Assembly (NCBI GenBank): GCA_023653785.1
Contig: JAMKCH010058471.1
Coordinates: forward strand, 1 to 64,000
Direction of reading: 5' to 3'
DNA: 64,000 nt
DNA from: Ophioderma brevispina
Lineage: Eukaryota; Echinodermata; Ophiuroidea; Amphilepidida; Ophiodermatidae
Part shown: positions 20,831-31,889 of the stretch, piece by piece
Layout of the letters: every line of letters starts with the position of its first letter
Numbering within the stretch: the stretch's first letter is position 1
The notes under the pieces: model-generated
Seen by the model: only the letters and a program-made list of their open reading frames with translations
The model's database searches: none
What the model was told of the DNA's origin: nothing
Translations under genes and position numbers: made by a program

Positions 20831-22278
20831 GAAGTAATGACATTACGCTCACAAACATTGTTATAAGTTACACTGTTTTTGCTATGAGCATGGGAGAATC
20901 AGTAAGCAAAGTGCAATTCTTGTTCTAAGCTTAATGTGCAAAAGGAGTTTAAAGCAGTGATGTGAATTTGGGGTGAAAATATCCTGGCTGCAAAAGTTGT
21001 TTATTTAATATTATCACACTGAAAGGAGAGGGGTATAGGTAAGACCTAAATGGATAGATAAAATACTTGCTATCTGGTAAGCAAGATGGGTGTGTTGGTG
21101 TGTATTTGGTGATATAGTTTATGTAATCGTCCACACAAGTATCAGATTTTTTGAGACAAACCTAGCTCAAAAATATTTTCAAATTCTAGTGTTTTCATGT
21201 TTATTTTAGTGCGCAATATCGGCCATACGTTTTCTTTAGAAATCAATTCCAGCTTTTCCTTTTCAATGGTGGGTAAATTGCTCTTTAAGTCAGTTCCACT
21301 TCATAAAGTTCATCGTATAAAGATCAGAGCATCGGGGATTCAGTTCAACCTTCGGCGTTGCTTCCACCGTTTACGGCGTCTGGCTGGCACACGTAACACT
21401 ATGCAAGGTTCTTACGTGCTTCGGCGATGTCTGGCGAGTACTTCCGAAAATCTGATTTAACCGGCCGGCAAAAGTTTAAATAAAAGTTTGGGCTGTTTAT
21501 ATTCATATTTAACGTAGTGCCCGGCCTGGTTTTTGCACGGGGCACAGATCCCGCCGATCTTTCACACAGTGATAGGAGAGTTGCATTAGATCAGACGCAA
21601 CTACTAGGGTGAGGATCCTGCTGCAAGTTTTTCATGGGGTCGCATTTTTTCGACGACGTAGAACATACACAAAAACAGTTTACCAGGCTAGTTCAAAAAG
21701 TTTTTTAGTAAGTGTCGAATCATTCGTAGAGACGGATATTTGCAAATTATGCAGTACTAATAAGTTTATAAGTACTCACAGCTGAATACCGTAATCATAC
21801 TACGTGCTAACGCTGCATAAATTAGTTGTGCAGTTCGATGTGGGAGGGGTCGTCAACAAGCAGGGTCGTTTGTGACAAATATACGATGATGATTGGGAAG
21901 ACGATGTTACACGGTATTTAACATTCGCTGGTCGGTAAGTATCGTGGCGATCTGGTGGTGTCCACCACAGATGATCACTTAGTGGCGTTTCGATGTGTCT
22001 GTAAGTCTGGGTATTTTGTGGCTGCTACAGCACACACAGTTCGACTGTAAGGTAGCAGTACAAGAATAAATAGGTTGGCCAGACGGTTTGTGCTGTGAGT
22101 TGGTGATCGTCCGAAGACCCATGAAGAATCAGGTCAAACTAAAACCATGCGCAACCTTCACTTTCCGTCACCGGACGAAAATAGCAGCAAGAAGAGTCCT
22201 ATCCGCCAAGACTCCGGAGGTTCTTGGTAACTTTTAGTGGCCGTTGGATTAGTACTACGACCACCGCTGTACCATAAG
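20830..22278 (-). other. Unassigned Gypsy leader or later insertion
   Basis: About 1.45 kb between gag and the 5' LTR, longer than usual for a leader. No protein resemblance was seen. Next to the LTR the minus strand has TGGTACAGCGG (22264-22274), a possible tRNA primer-binding site four to five bases inside the LTR; the matching tRNA was not identified. Confidence 0.4.
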
Positions 22279-22426
22279 TGTTTACATTCGGTAGTAAGAC
22301 ACAATGACAAGTTTATTAGCTTCTTCACGAGTAAGTTTATTCATTTCAGCATGGTGCGTGAGAGTGAGTGATGCGGTTAGTAAAGTAGTGAATAAGCAAA
22401 ATATGCATAACTGTCATATCACAACA
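22279..22426 (-). repeat. Gypsy 5' LTR
   Basis: 148 bp copy of 16216-16365, TG…CA bounded. The minus strand contains two AATAAA hexamers in the part shared with the other LTR, consistent with the polyadenylation region. Confidence 0.8.
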
Positions 22427-23105
22427 TATGTCAAATTCCCTATGAAAAATTCCAGCTCGCCCACTGGCTCCGGGAACACAATACATCAACACTTTCAGCA
22501 TGCAGAAATGACTACCGCTGTCCTTTCCCCAGTGGTGTTGGGAACCCATCATTTCCATAGGCATTGTCTATCCAACACTTTTTCGGGTGTGACTGGTATT
22601 AACCCATGTTTCGGCGCGATATATATTTGTGTTGGTTCTTTAGTGTGTCTAATCTATATAATTTTGTGTAGAATGATGTCGTTAGTAAAATAATTTACAG
22701 GCTCTTTCAAATGATGGAATTTCTGCCATTCTTGACGTTGGAATTTATATCCCAAGGCTTTTCAACAGTTTCCAGAGACTCGTTCTCCACCAGTGAAGTT
22801 AATGTCTTTTAGGTGGTCAAAACCTCACGGTGTGTTAAAACAATTTTAAAACGGTTTTAACCGACGGTTTAAAACAGTCCTGGTTTAACCGATCAACCCT
22901 GCATATAATTGCCGTTTACTTTTTTTCCTAATCAGGTTTCCACCATGATGGAGGAAGTTCTATAAACTACGGATCGTTTGGGATGTGAACAAATTTGTTC
23001 GATACACATTTTTGCTCGCCACTCTATTTATCCAGTTGAAAGGCGCACAAGAAGGTCAGTATGCAAGTTGAATAACTACTTGCTAAATTCACGATGGAGG
23101 GGTAA
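22427..23105. other. No gene seen; short TTTAAAAC repeats
   Basis: Mostly unique sequence. At 22840-22890 the string AAACGGTTTTAACC-GACGGTTTAAAAC forms local imperfect inverted repeats. Confidence 0.4.
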
Positions 23106-23124
23106 GCGCGGCCACTCATTTTTT

Positions 23125-23380
23125 AGGCGGATGTGCGGCCTGGTTTCTGCTCGGGGGCTTGCGAACTGATTTTTTCTCCGAAAGTAAGGGCTTGGGAACT
23201 GAAATTTTGAGAAATTTGCAGGCTTGTGAGCTGAATTTGGCTAAAATTGAGCTTCTGAGGCAAAAATCTTCCCCAAAAGGGGTCTTAAGAACTGAATTAT
23301 GCTTCAACAGAGGGTCTTGTGAACTGCTGAGACGCGAAATGGGGGTCTTTAGGGCCGCACATACCGTAACACTTTCCAAT
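23125..23380 (+). repeat. Degenerate tandem repeat, 'GGnCTTGnGAACTGAATTTT'
   Basis: The word CTTGCGAACTGA / CTTGGGAACTGA / CTTGTGAGCTGA / CTTAAGAACTGA / CTTGTGAACTGC recurs five times at 40-60 base spacing, with AAAAT-rich filler. The open frames on both strands reflect this repeat. Confidence 0.65.
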
Positions 23381-23504
23381 GTCAATGCCCTGGGGGTGGA
23401 GGGTAAGATGCTATGACCGTTCCCGTCCCTCACAGCGTTCGCTCAAAAATGTCTCAATTTCTCAGGGTTCCTCTATAACCCCAACGCCACCAAACACTCA
23501 AAAA

Positions 23505-23665
23505 ACCCAATGAACTGAGTGAGAGAAATGCACTAAGTCCAGGATGCAGCAATGGCGTCATCAAACGAAGACACCTATGGGCACGAAATTGCTGGCCGCC
23601 ATGCAGCGACACCGCTGTAGCTTGATATCCCCGGTCATGGGAGAAGGGGCCGAATTATGCGAGTC
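23505..23665 (+). repeat. SINE-like repeat S1, copy 1
   Basis: Matches 58970-59120: GAAATGCACTAAGTCCA, GATGC…GATGACGTCAT-type, CTGGGCACGAAAT, and CTGGCCG…CAGCGAC, in the same order. The tRNA-like B box seen in the other copy is not preserved here. Confidence 0.6.
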
Positions 23666-23679
23666 ATTAATTTCACACT

Positions 23680-23890
23680 GGCCCAATAACGGCCAGGGTA
23701 ATGGCCCACTAACGGCCCATAACAGTGGCGAATTCAAATGAATTGGCCCTTTATGGGGCCGATTCTGGCCGGTAACGGCAAGCCTAAATTGGCCCAATCG
23801 ATGCGCTGGGCAGAATGACCGGCCCTACGTTTGCCATTGCTGGCCCATTATCGCAGCCGTTATTGGTCCGTTAACCGGGCCGTTATGTAA
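23680..23890 (+). repeat. Array of degenerate GGCCC / AACGGCC words
   Basis: GGCCCAATAACGGCC, ATGGCCCACTAACGGCCCAT and similar words recur more than ten times on both strands, with inverted pairs such as AATTGGCCC / GGGCC. GC-rich against an AT-rich background. No gene. Confidence 0.6.
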
Positions 23891-24119
23891 TGTTTGCTGG
23901 GAAGGCCCATATGGTTCGAGACCAACCAGGGAATTTCCGACTTTTCTCTTTCCCTCTCCACTTATTAGGGCCCTATTCTTCACTTCCTCAGTACCTCGCT
24001 AGAAACCACATGGGGCGTAAGGGTTAACAATGAAGTCCTGTTCCCGCCGTTTCGCCCAATAAACCCACATAGCGCGTACCCAGGGGAGTGACCGAATGGG
24101 GGGCGCGCGCCCCCAGGTA

Positions 24120-24222
24120 AAAAGTTAAAGAATATAAAATCAGGAACCAGGAAAAATAAAGAAAGACAAAAAAAAAAGAATAAGAAAGAAAAAAAGAGAG
24201 AAAAAATGAAAAAAAAAAATCC
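24120..24222 (+). repeat. A/G-rich tract
   Basis: About 100 bases almost purely A and G after GGCGCGCGCCCCC. Could be the tail of a retroposed element. Confidence 0.6.
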
Positions 24223-24224
24223 GA

Positions 24225-26470
24225 TTCGAGTTAAAGTTTGTTACCTTAGGCCCACTCTAAAAATAAAGGTGTGAATGGCATTAGTACCTCATGAGGATTT
24301 GAGACAATCGACACCATCCGTTCATAAAACAATGTTAGCTATATGTTTAGTTTTATAGCTTTTACCCAGAGAAAACAATTTCTTATGGTGGCACCCCCTA
24401 ATGGCGGATCAAGGGCGTAGACCTAACCTTTGCTGAAAACAAAAATGGCGGTGTGAATTTTACTTAAATAGGGAATTATATAAACCTATATTTAATGTGG
24501 TAAAATTTTCGCGCGACTGGACCGCCAAAGTGAGTGTAACCGACCTCAGATTCAGACAGGACCTTTGATTGAGAATTTACAATACATTGTGATTATGTGA
24601 TTGTTGCGGCAAATTTTGATTCAGTGGTGGCGCCGGGGCATAAGCACTCCCCAATATTTTGACGGATTTTTGCCAAAAATCAGCGCGTTGGTGGTTCAAA
24701 AATTACCAAATTTGGGCAAAAATCAGCGATTTTAGGGCCAAATTGTTAAAAAACCTTCATTTTTTTATATTCCCCACCCCAGAATTTCACTTTTGCTCCC
24801 AAAAAAAATTGTACTTCTTAACCTCCGTTTATCCCAGAAAAAGGAGGTCTGGCGCTGCCATTAATTTTGATTTACTTCAATCACTAGGATGTATTGTATT
24901 ATGTTTAATTTGTCGGTCGCATGGCCGCGTCGTAAACCGGTCATAGGTCATCGTTAAGCTTATATAGTTGGGCCTATGTCACTTGATAATAACAATTTAA
25001 AAAATGAAGTCAGAAGAAAACATCCAGTGATATCATCATTTCACTGCCTACCATTTGTAAAAAAAATATAGAAACGTGCATGTGTGATGCATGAAGAGCA
25101 CATGATCCATGGCTATTTCTTCGACTTGAACATTGTTGTCTTTGCATAGACGGTCCCACGCGACGGAGGGCATTATATTCTACTTTTGACAAAGCGAATG
25201 TCCTGTGTAAGGCAAAACTAAAGTTGTCTCAGAAGAAATTTGAAAAAATGCACATGGGTTTTTTTTCAGAAAAATGTAATGCGAAATGAGGGATTTAAAA
25301 AAACTTTTTAGAAAAAAATGCCCAACTTTAAAAAGGGCTTTTTATAAGTTATATGAAAATAAAGTATTCTTTCAAGGAGCAAAAACATTTAAAAAATAAT
25401 GCGCTAAGAATCAATTTTAAACAAAAATGCCGCGCGATGTCTTTTGATACAAACTTTTTATCTCTCTCTCTCTCTCTCTGGGCTAATTCACCGTCAAGTG
25501 GTAAATGATAACGTTTCCTTGAGTTTAATCACTAAAAACGTAATCTTTCGCGCACAATATTATATGAGTTTGATTAGATTTGTTTATTGACCTACAGGTA
25601 AATCAGCAAATCGATTTTTCCAATTTCAAAAACGCTTGTAAATGTATCATAATAAAAAAATTAAAAAATTGCTTAAAAATCACAGGGTGAGTACTTCTAC
25701 ATACAATGAACGGAATGTCTATTTATCGCATTTATTATAAAAGCGGAATTGCAAACATATACCCCATTTAAGATATAACTATGAGCTCCTACACTTCAGA
25801 AATATTGCCTTGGCAACTTGTCATCTGCACATTTGAAGGAAAATTTTCGCCACCGGTATACACTTTTAATTTTGGCCTATATTTCCGCCCCCCCCCCCCA
25901 AAATGCAAACACATAGACGACTGTTGTCATGCGACATGCATATTGTGTTTACAACATTTTTTAAAGTTGTTGGAAATGCTTTTGCCAAATTTGTTATTAA
26001 GACACACTGTAGTGTGTCCACCAAGTGTTAACAATAACAAACTAAAAAAACCCACCAACAAAACAGCAAAAAAAAGCATTAAAACAGCATGATACACACG
26101 ATACACACCGTGAGTATAATTAACAGAAACAAATTCCCTTTGGTTGACGTTGCGTTTGACGAGAAATAGCACTAGGTGGCAATATATCAATAATCAATCA
26201 CCACTCGCAATACACAACCAGAGCAGGTATTTCAACCTACAAAGTATTCTTGGACCACATTTCATGTGCAAAATATAAGAAATAAGAAAACGGAAACGAT
26301 AATTAGAAGTACTTTCACGCGGTAACGTATAATTAAAACAAAATAAATAACTGAGTATTAGTGGGAAAGGGCGAAACTCTACACGTGGTACTCACAGACC
26401 TACAGCCTTTATTACGAAATGGATAGTAGCCATAAAAATTAATACATAATTTCTAGTTTCCTATATGTGC
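24225..26470. other. AT-rich, gene-free stretch
   Basis: Contains a (TC)n microsatellite at 25461-25479, a C run at about 25889-25900 and the hairpin ACACACTGTAGTGTGT at about 26000. Some T/A-rich words near 24650-24800 resemble 11225-11450. No protein-like frame was recognised. Confidence 0.5.
25461..25479 (+). repeat. (TC)n microsatellite
   Basis: Nine to ten uninterrupted TC units. Confidence 0.9.
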
Positions 26471-26477
26471 CTTTTAT

Positions 26478-27420
26478 ACCCAGGAGCTAGCACACATTGT
26501 AAAAAAACAAATCTCAAGTAAAAAAAGGTTGAGTGATTTTAAAATATGTTGGGCAGGGCTGACAGACCCCTGGAATGTGATTTTTAAGTGCCGCAAGTGG
26601 TGCTTAAAGGAGAGGGGGCCAAAACAAAGTTTGTAGGGGCAAATTTGTAAATTGATCCACCATAATGTTTGAAAAGCACACCATGTTATGTGTCTTAACT
26701 AAGGATTCAGAAAAGGTATAGTTTGTAATATGTACACCCAAAGTTTCAGAGTTATGGCTAAAAAAACATCAAACATCATAAAAAGGGTCAATTCAGTTGT
26801 ACAGGGGTAAAATTTAAAATTGCCTCCGATTTGGATAAAAAATGGTGCCAAATTAGTGGTGGAGCTCATAGGATAAATTAAGGAATAGTTTGAGTGTCTC
26901 AAATGCGTGCCTAGGAAAGTAGGGGTAAACAAGATCAAGCCCATTGAATTGCAAGGACGTTGACCGTTTGTGCCCCTACATCGGAAACTAAGCATTTAAG
27001 AGCAGTCAAAACTATTCCTTATTTTAATCCTATGAACTCCACATTATAATTTGCACCATTTTTTATCCAAATCGGAGCAATTTTAAATTTGACCCCCTGT
27101 ACAACTGAAAATTGCCCCTTATTATTGATTTTGCTGTTTTTGCCTATAACTCTGAAACTTTAGGCTGTCTGTTACATATTACAAACTATACCTTTCTGAA
27201 TCCTTATGGTTAGACAACATAACATGGTGTCTTTTACAAATGTTGATCAAATTACAAATGTGACCCCTGTACAAACTTTGTTTTGGCCCCCTCTCCTTAA
27301 GCACCCACTTGCGGCATTAAGAATACGTTCAGGGGTTTCGTCAGTCTGTCAACAATTAATCACTCAAACCTTTTGTACTGAGATGTGTTACAAAGTGTGC
27401 TAGCTCCAGGGCTATTAGTG
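26478..27420. mobile_element. Foldback element D (about 940 bp)
   Basis: Arms of more than 400 bases (26478-26915 and about 26998-27420) are imperfect reverse complements around a spacer of about 90 bases. Matching pairs include GAGCTAGCACAC / GTGTGCTAGCTC, GGGGGCCAAAACAAAGTTTG / CAAACTTTGTTTTGGCCCCC, GGATTCAGAAAGGTATAGTTT-type, and ATTTGGATAAAAAATGGTGC / GCACCATTTTTTATCCAAAT. The frames of 65-98 codons inside are not conserved between arms. Non-autonomous. Confidence 0.85.
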
Positions 27421-28507
27421 ATAAATTGAAGAATTAATTCACTCTATGCAAAGAAATGACGTTTAACGGGATTCTTTTGTTCACATCATTACTGATCCAT
27501 ACTTACTGCATATCCAACAATCGCGTCTGGCTACTCCGTGGTGGCAGCAGGTGTAAGCGATAGACATTCTTGATTTTACTTTTGGACAGTCTGTATTTGT
27601 TTGTCCAGTGCGAGTCGGGTTGGTGGCACCACGATTTCGGCATTATAAAAATTATGCTAGTTATCAATTCTGTGGTTCATTCTCTTTAATTGGTTATGAA
27701 GGCTGTACAAGGAGGCGTCTCTGGGTTCTTTTAAGCGATTTTCCAGGAGTTTTTCCAGTTTTAAGGTTTCTGAGTGATGCTGGAATGGCATCTTTATAAA
27801 ATTATAAGCTTATGAAATTAAGGTTGTTCCTTAATTTTTACCTGCAATAGGAATTGATACGTGGTCTCTTGGTAAAACAGTTTATACTGAATGCAAATCA
27901 GTAAACCGAGTTCTTTTTTTAAAAAGTAAAAATACATTGTATATTATCAACAAAAGGAACTAAAAAATTCCACAATTTTATGCCCTTTTTAACTTTATTC
28001 TTTGTGAAAAAAGGCTAAATAGCAGAACCTTACAATCTGAATATATCCTAACTGAAGGAGCTAAAAAAATGTCAAAAAGCACTAGAGTTTAAGTATAAAT
28101 AGATATATATAATATCAATTTGAGAGCCCTGGACTTCAAAGCTCTTCATATTTTAAGTACCAGAATATACCGAGAAAAAATTAAAAAATGACTTCGAAGA
28201 CTTTAATTATAAACAGTGTTCAATACTGAAATTTTTAACTACTTATAGATTAATAAATATCATTCACCTGTGTGATTCATAAATATATTCCCACCAGTGT
28301 TCAATACTTCCTAAAACTTGTTTTACTTAATAGTTAAATAACACATAACGTTCCAGGTCGACAGCGATACACAACATCAAACGTATATAATAATCACACA
28401 CACCCAACTAAAAGTGTATAAAAACTGTTCGCAGAAGCAGGAGTTTCTTGCAAATTGACCAAACTTCTACTTGCAAGCTATTCATGTCACAAAATCAAGG
28501 AAAATCT

Positions 28508-29464
28508 GACCAAACAAAACGTTGGCAACGTAAAAAAAACCCAAGTTTAAAAAGAGGAAGACCATATTAAAGTTAATAATCTAAAGATAGCACCAAGTAT
28601 ATATACTCAGTGCGTCTGCCCTGCCCCATTGGCCAAACTTGGTCCCATTTCTTCATCACTACAAAATTGCAAAAGACAAAATCCCCTTTCCCGCGATAAC
28701 CTCCATACAGCCAAATATAATTTATAGATTTCATGCTAGCAGGCGCTGATTAATACGAGTTCAAAACAGTATGTTGCTCTTTTTCTTCTGTTTTCCTTTC
28801 GTCTTTAGTACTCTTCTTCATACCAGGGTATCTCAGCTTCAAAGAAAGACCTGGTACCAAAAAGTACCCAGTAACATACGTGACTTTAACTCTAATCACA
28901 GAACTCATAACAAACATACCTTCAAGAACAGCTGACTGCAGATCCGTCGGAACAACAACACAATTTTCAATGGAAAAAGAATTGCGGGTGCGGCCTGCGG
29001 ATGGGACTGATGTTACAACGAGATGGGCTTTATTCCATATCCATGCACTCGAACCGGTCTCAGAGTCATTGAAATAAGACAATCTCCAACAATAGAAATC
29101 AAGTAAGAAAACGAACGAAACTAAGCAATACCAACTTGAAATGTATTCAAGGGGCAGACAGAATGCTTTACAAAAGAAATAGGAGTACTAATTCCAAACT
29201 CAACAGCCAATATAACCTTAAACCAGAACAAGTGCAGTTGGACTTATTTAAATCATCAATTGGGTCGAATGATGATGGTTCTTTAATTAAATATGGACGT
29301 TCTCAAAAAGGAATTCGGAAAAGGAAGAAATGGACCAGTGCCAATGGGGCAGACGCCTTGAGTATACATGGTGCTAATCTTTAGATTTATTACTTATATG
29401 GCCCGTACTAACTTTTTAAAACTTGTGTTTTTTTTACGTTGCCAACGTTTTTTTTTTTTTGGTT
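28508..29464. mobile_element. Foldback element E (about 950 bp)
   Basis: The outer 45 bases pair strongly: ACGTTGGCAACGT…/ACGTTGCCAACGT, flanked by AAAAACC-type and CTTTTTAAA words. Pairing continues inward for about 200 bases (TAATCTAAAGAT / ATCTTTAGATTA, GCGTCTGCCC / GGGCAGACGC). The centre (28750-29384) holds two short frames on opposite strands without recognisable homology. Confidence 0.8.
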
Positions 29465-31125
29465 AGTACAACCGGATCAAATATATCACTTGGTCTTTCG
29501 TTTATGCAACATTTTATGGAGGTTGCAACCCCGGAGTTTTGTTACACGTTTACAGGAAATTACAAGGTTTGTATTGCTGCCCATTTGTATTGCATTATTT
29601 TTAGATGAACCATGAGCATTTCAAATCATTTCTAATCAACTTTGTGGAGAAAATGTGTCCTCGAAAACTGGAATATTCAATGATTCCCCACTTCGCAGCG
29701 AGAGGGCGTCTTCCCACCTAACCATTATAAATTTAAAAAAACAATCCTGCGCTTTTAACCTGTCCTTAATTTTTAATACCCTTGGTCAGACCTCAGCAGT
29801 GCATATTGGGCGTTTCAAATTGTTTTCAAAACCAACCTTTGCAGGAGAATGTCTTGGAACGGATATACTAAGGTTGATACCTGAAAATATCGCCCGAGCT
29901 ATAGATCAATATCGGGCGAGTCGAAAATGACGAGCCCTGATTTTCTTGGTGGGCGATATTTTCTGTTATCAAAACGTGAAAAAGCCGTTTGCCCTCTTTT
30001 AGGCCCTTATTCAACTGCCCTTGACAAACAGTTAATATTGTTTTACATTTAAATAAGTATATTTAAACAAATTAAAAATAAACGCTGCAATTCGTGTTAA
30101 AATGTGCTTTCAAACCCTAGAGAACGAAGCTCAAAGCGACGCCATTGGACAAAACCCCCGGACCCGACCGATTTTTTTGGGGGGTGGTGGCAGCCTAGAT
30201 CATGGCGCCCCCCGGTTGACAACATCCTGGGTACGCCTGTCCCAGCGTTAAATATTAACCCGCCTGATATTCATGACCGTCGTAGCCTATATTTTTAGCT
30301 TGAAAAGCACTTAATAGGTTTAGAGTTTGGGTTATAGAGCGCCACCAACACAAAATTACAATGGTAGAGATCCAAGGGGAAACCATTCAAAACCACGTCT
30401 TTCGTGCTGGGCGCTGACCTTTTGAATATTTGCACGAATAATTAACAGTTTGGGTGCTGTATACACACATAATGTCACTTCTATACAACAATCCAAATCC
30501 GCCAAAATAATCATTTTGTTGGCATGTTGGGTGCTATTGGGTGGTTAAATTTTGGGTCCTACCCATGGCACACAGACTAATGAATGGACACATCAGTCTT
30601 CTTTGATTTAAATAAACCGCCTCAATGAATACATCTTTTCACCTCAGCGCGCATTGCATTAATGAGAAAAAAGAGTATCGGCACATGATCCGGGTGCACT
30701 ATTATTACACACCTGGCCAACCCTGTCTAAACACATACATTATTTGTACACTACCGAATAGTGTATATGCAAAAGCGAGCGGCACCCCAGTATGTTGGAA
30801 GAAGCGGAGGCATCCATTGCTTTTCTATTGTTAGTACTCTAGGGTTTGTCTTTGTGTTCGGCAAAACATGCGAGACGTTAATTTCTAAAGATACGTAACG
30901 TTTTGCCTCTCTATCTAGTATAGAACCTCTTGGGTAAGATACAATTTCTTCAGGATATACAAATATTACTAGCGTATTTCTAAAATCGTAACGCTATAGG
31001 ATATTTCACACTTCTAATACCTGATGAGTTTTTACATGTCATTATAATTGGTTACATAACACACCCACCCTGTGGAACGGACACGAGACCACGGGAGGAC
31101 AAACAAAGGAATTAATATGGGTGGT
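29465..31125. other. AT-rich, gene-free stretch with one hairpin
   Basis: At 29880-29956 GAAAATATCGCCC and GGGCGATATTTTC form a perfect 13-bp stem, with a second CGCCCGA / TCGGGCG pair inside. A GC-rich patch with CCCCCGG and GGGGGGTGG runs lies at 30150-30230. No gene was recognised. Confidence 0.5.
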
Positions 31126-31129
31126 AATT

Positions 31130-31500
31130 CAATGGCGGATTGTAAAGTCTGACTAGAGATTTCGAACTATGATTTTTTTGTTTGATAATGAAAAGTAGTC
31201 AACTAGAATAAAGATATAACGCTAAAAACAATGCACATTTGAGATGAATCGGATTTTTCGTTTGATGCAGTAAACATTTATGTGTATAGGCCCTATACGT
31301 CCCTAAAGGAATTACTGTGTATAACAAAAATTCCGGATCCGGAATTTTATAACAAAGTTATGATTTTTTATATGAAGGAATTTTGATTTAATTTTAGCAA
31401 TTTAACACAGTAATTAGAATATGGACAAGCATTATGTTACAATGCAAAAAACATTATTTTTTTGGAATTGGAGGGGCCCTCACTCATAAATCTCAGGGGA
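31130..31500 (+). repeat. Paralogue of 3120-3780 lacking the MITE
   Basis: Ordered matches include GAGATTTCGAA, GATGAATCGGATTT, GATGCAGTAAACAT, GTGTATAACAA, ATTTTATAACAAAGTT, GGACAAGCATTATGT and TGCAAAA. At about 31335 the sequence reads AAAAATTCCGGATCCG, with no MITE, where 3290-3465 has the 166-bp insertion. Confidence 0.75.
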
Positions 31501-31889
31501 CGTCGCAGCTCATGTTGGGTCCCCTCTTTGCGTCAGAAGCAAGCATTCGCACTTTAGTGCGACTAAGATGTGTTCGAGGGGCCCTGAGAGCAATTTTAGG
31601 CGGTTGGCCCTGTCGCAGCTGCTGACACTCGCTGACTCTAAATCTGATCTGCCAATTAGCTGCAACACACGGAGTTATGACTCACAATTAAACTGTATTC
31701 TTGGACTCGAGAGCCCTCATTTATAGGAGCGCCGCCACATTTATTTTTTTATCGAGGGAGGTAAAATTATACATGCACTCTTAAAAAATAATTATGTCTC
31801 AATATTTAAGTCAACTTGACTGGAAAGTCTGCTAAATTTGACCAGAAGAAAAGGCAAAACCAATTTTAACTACATTTTCCTCGAACATG

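Larger units (their letters stand above)
16216..22426 (-). mobile_element. Ty3/Gypsy LTR retrotransposon, full length, decayed
   Basis: A complete but inactive element about 6.2 kb long. Two LTRs of about 150 bp (16216-16365 and 22279-22426) flank, on the minus strand, gag, aspartic protease, reverse transcriptase, RNase H and integrase in Ty3/Gypsy order. A polypurine tract sits directly against the 3' LTR. All enzyme domains can be traced but are broken by many frameshifts and stops. The LTRs differ by eye at roughly one position in six, so the insertion is old. The bases flanking the two LTRs (AACAG and TATGT) do not match, so no target-site duplication is visible. About 1.45 kb of unassigned sequence lies between the 5' LTR and gag. 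Confidence 0.85.

Noticed and set aside
23690..23890. CRISPR-like spaced repeats
   Set aside because: Repeat words are short, degenerate, in both orientations and irregularly spaced; the host is eukaryotic.
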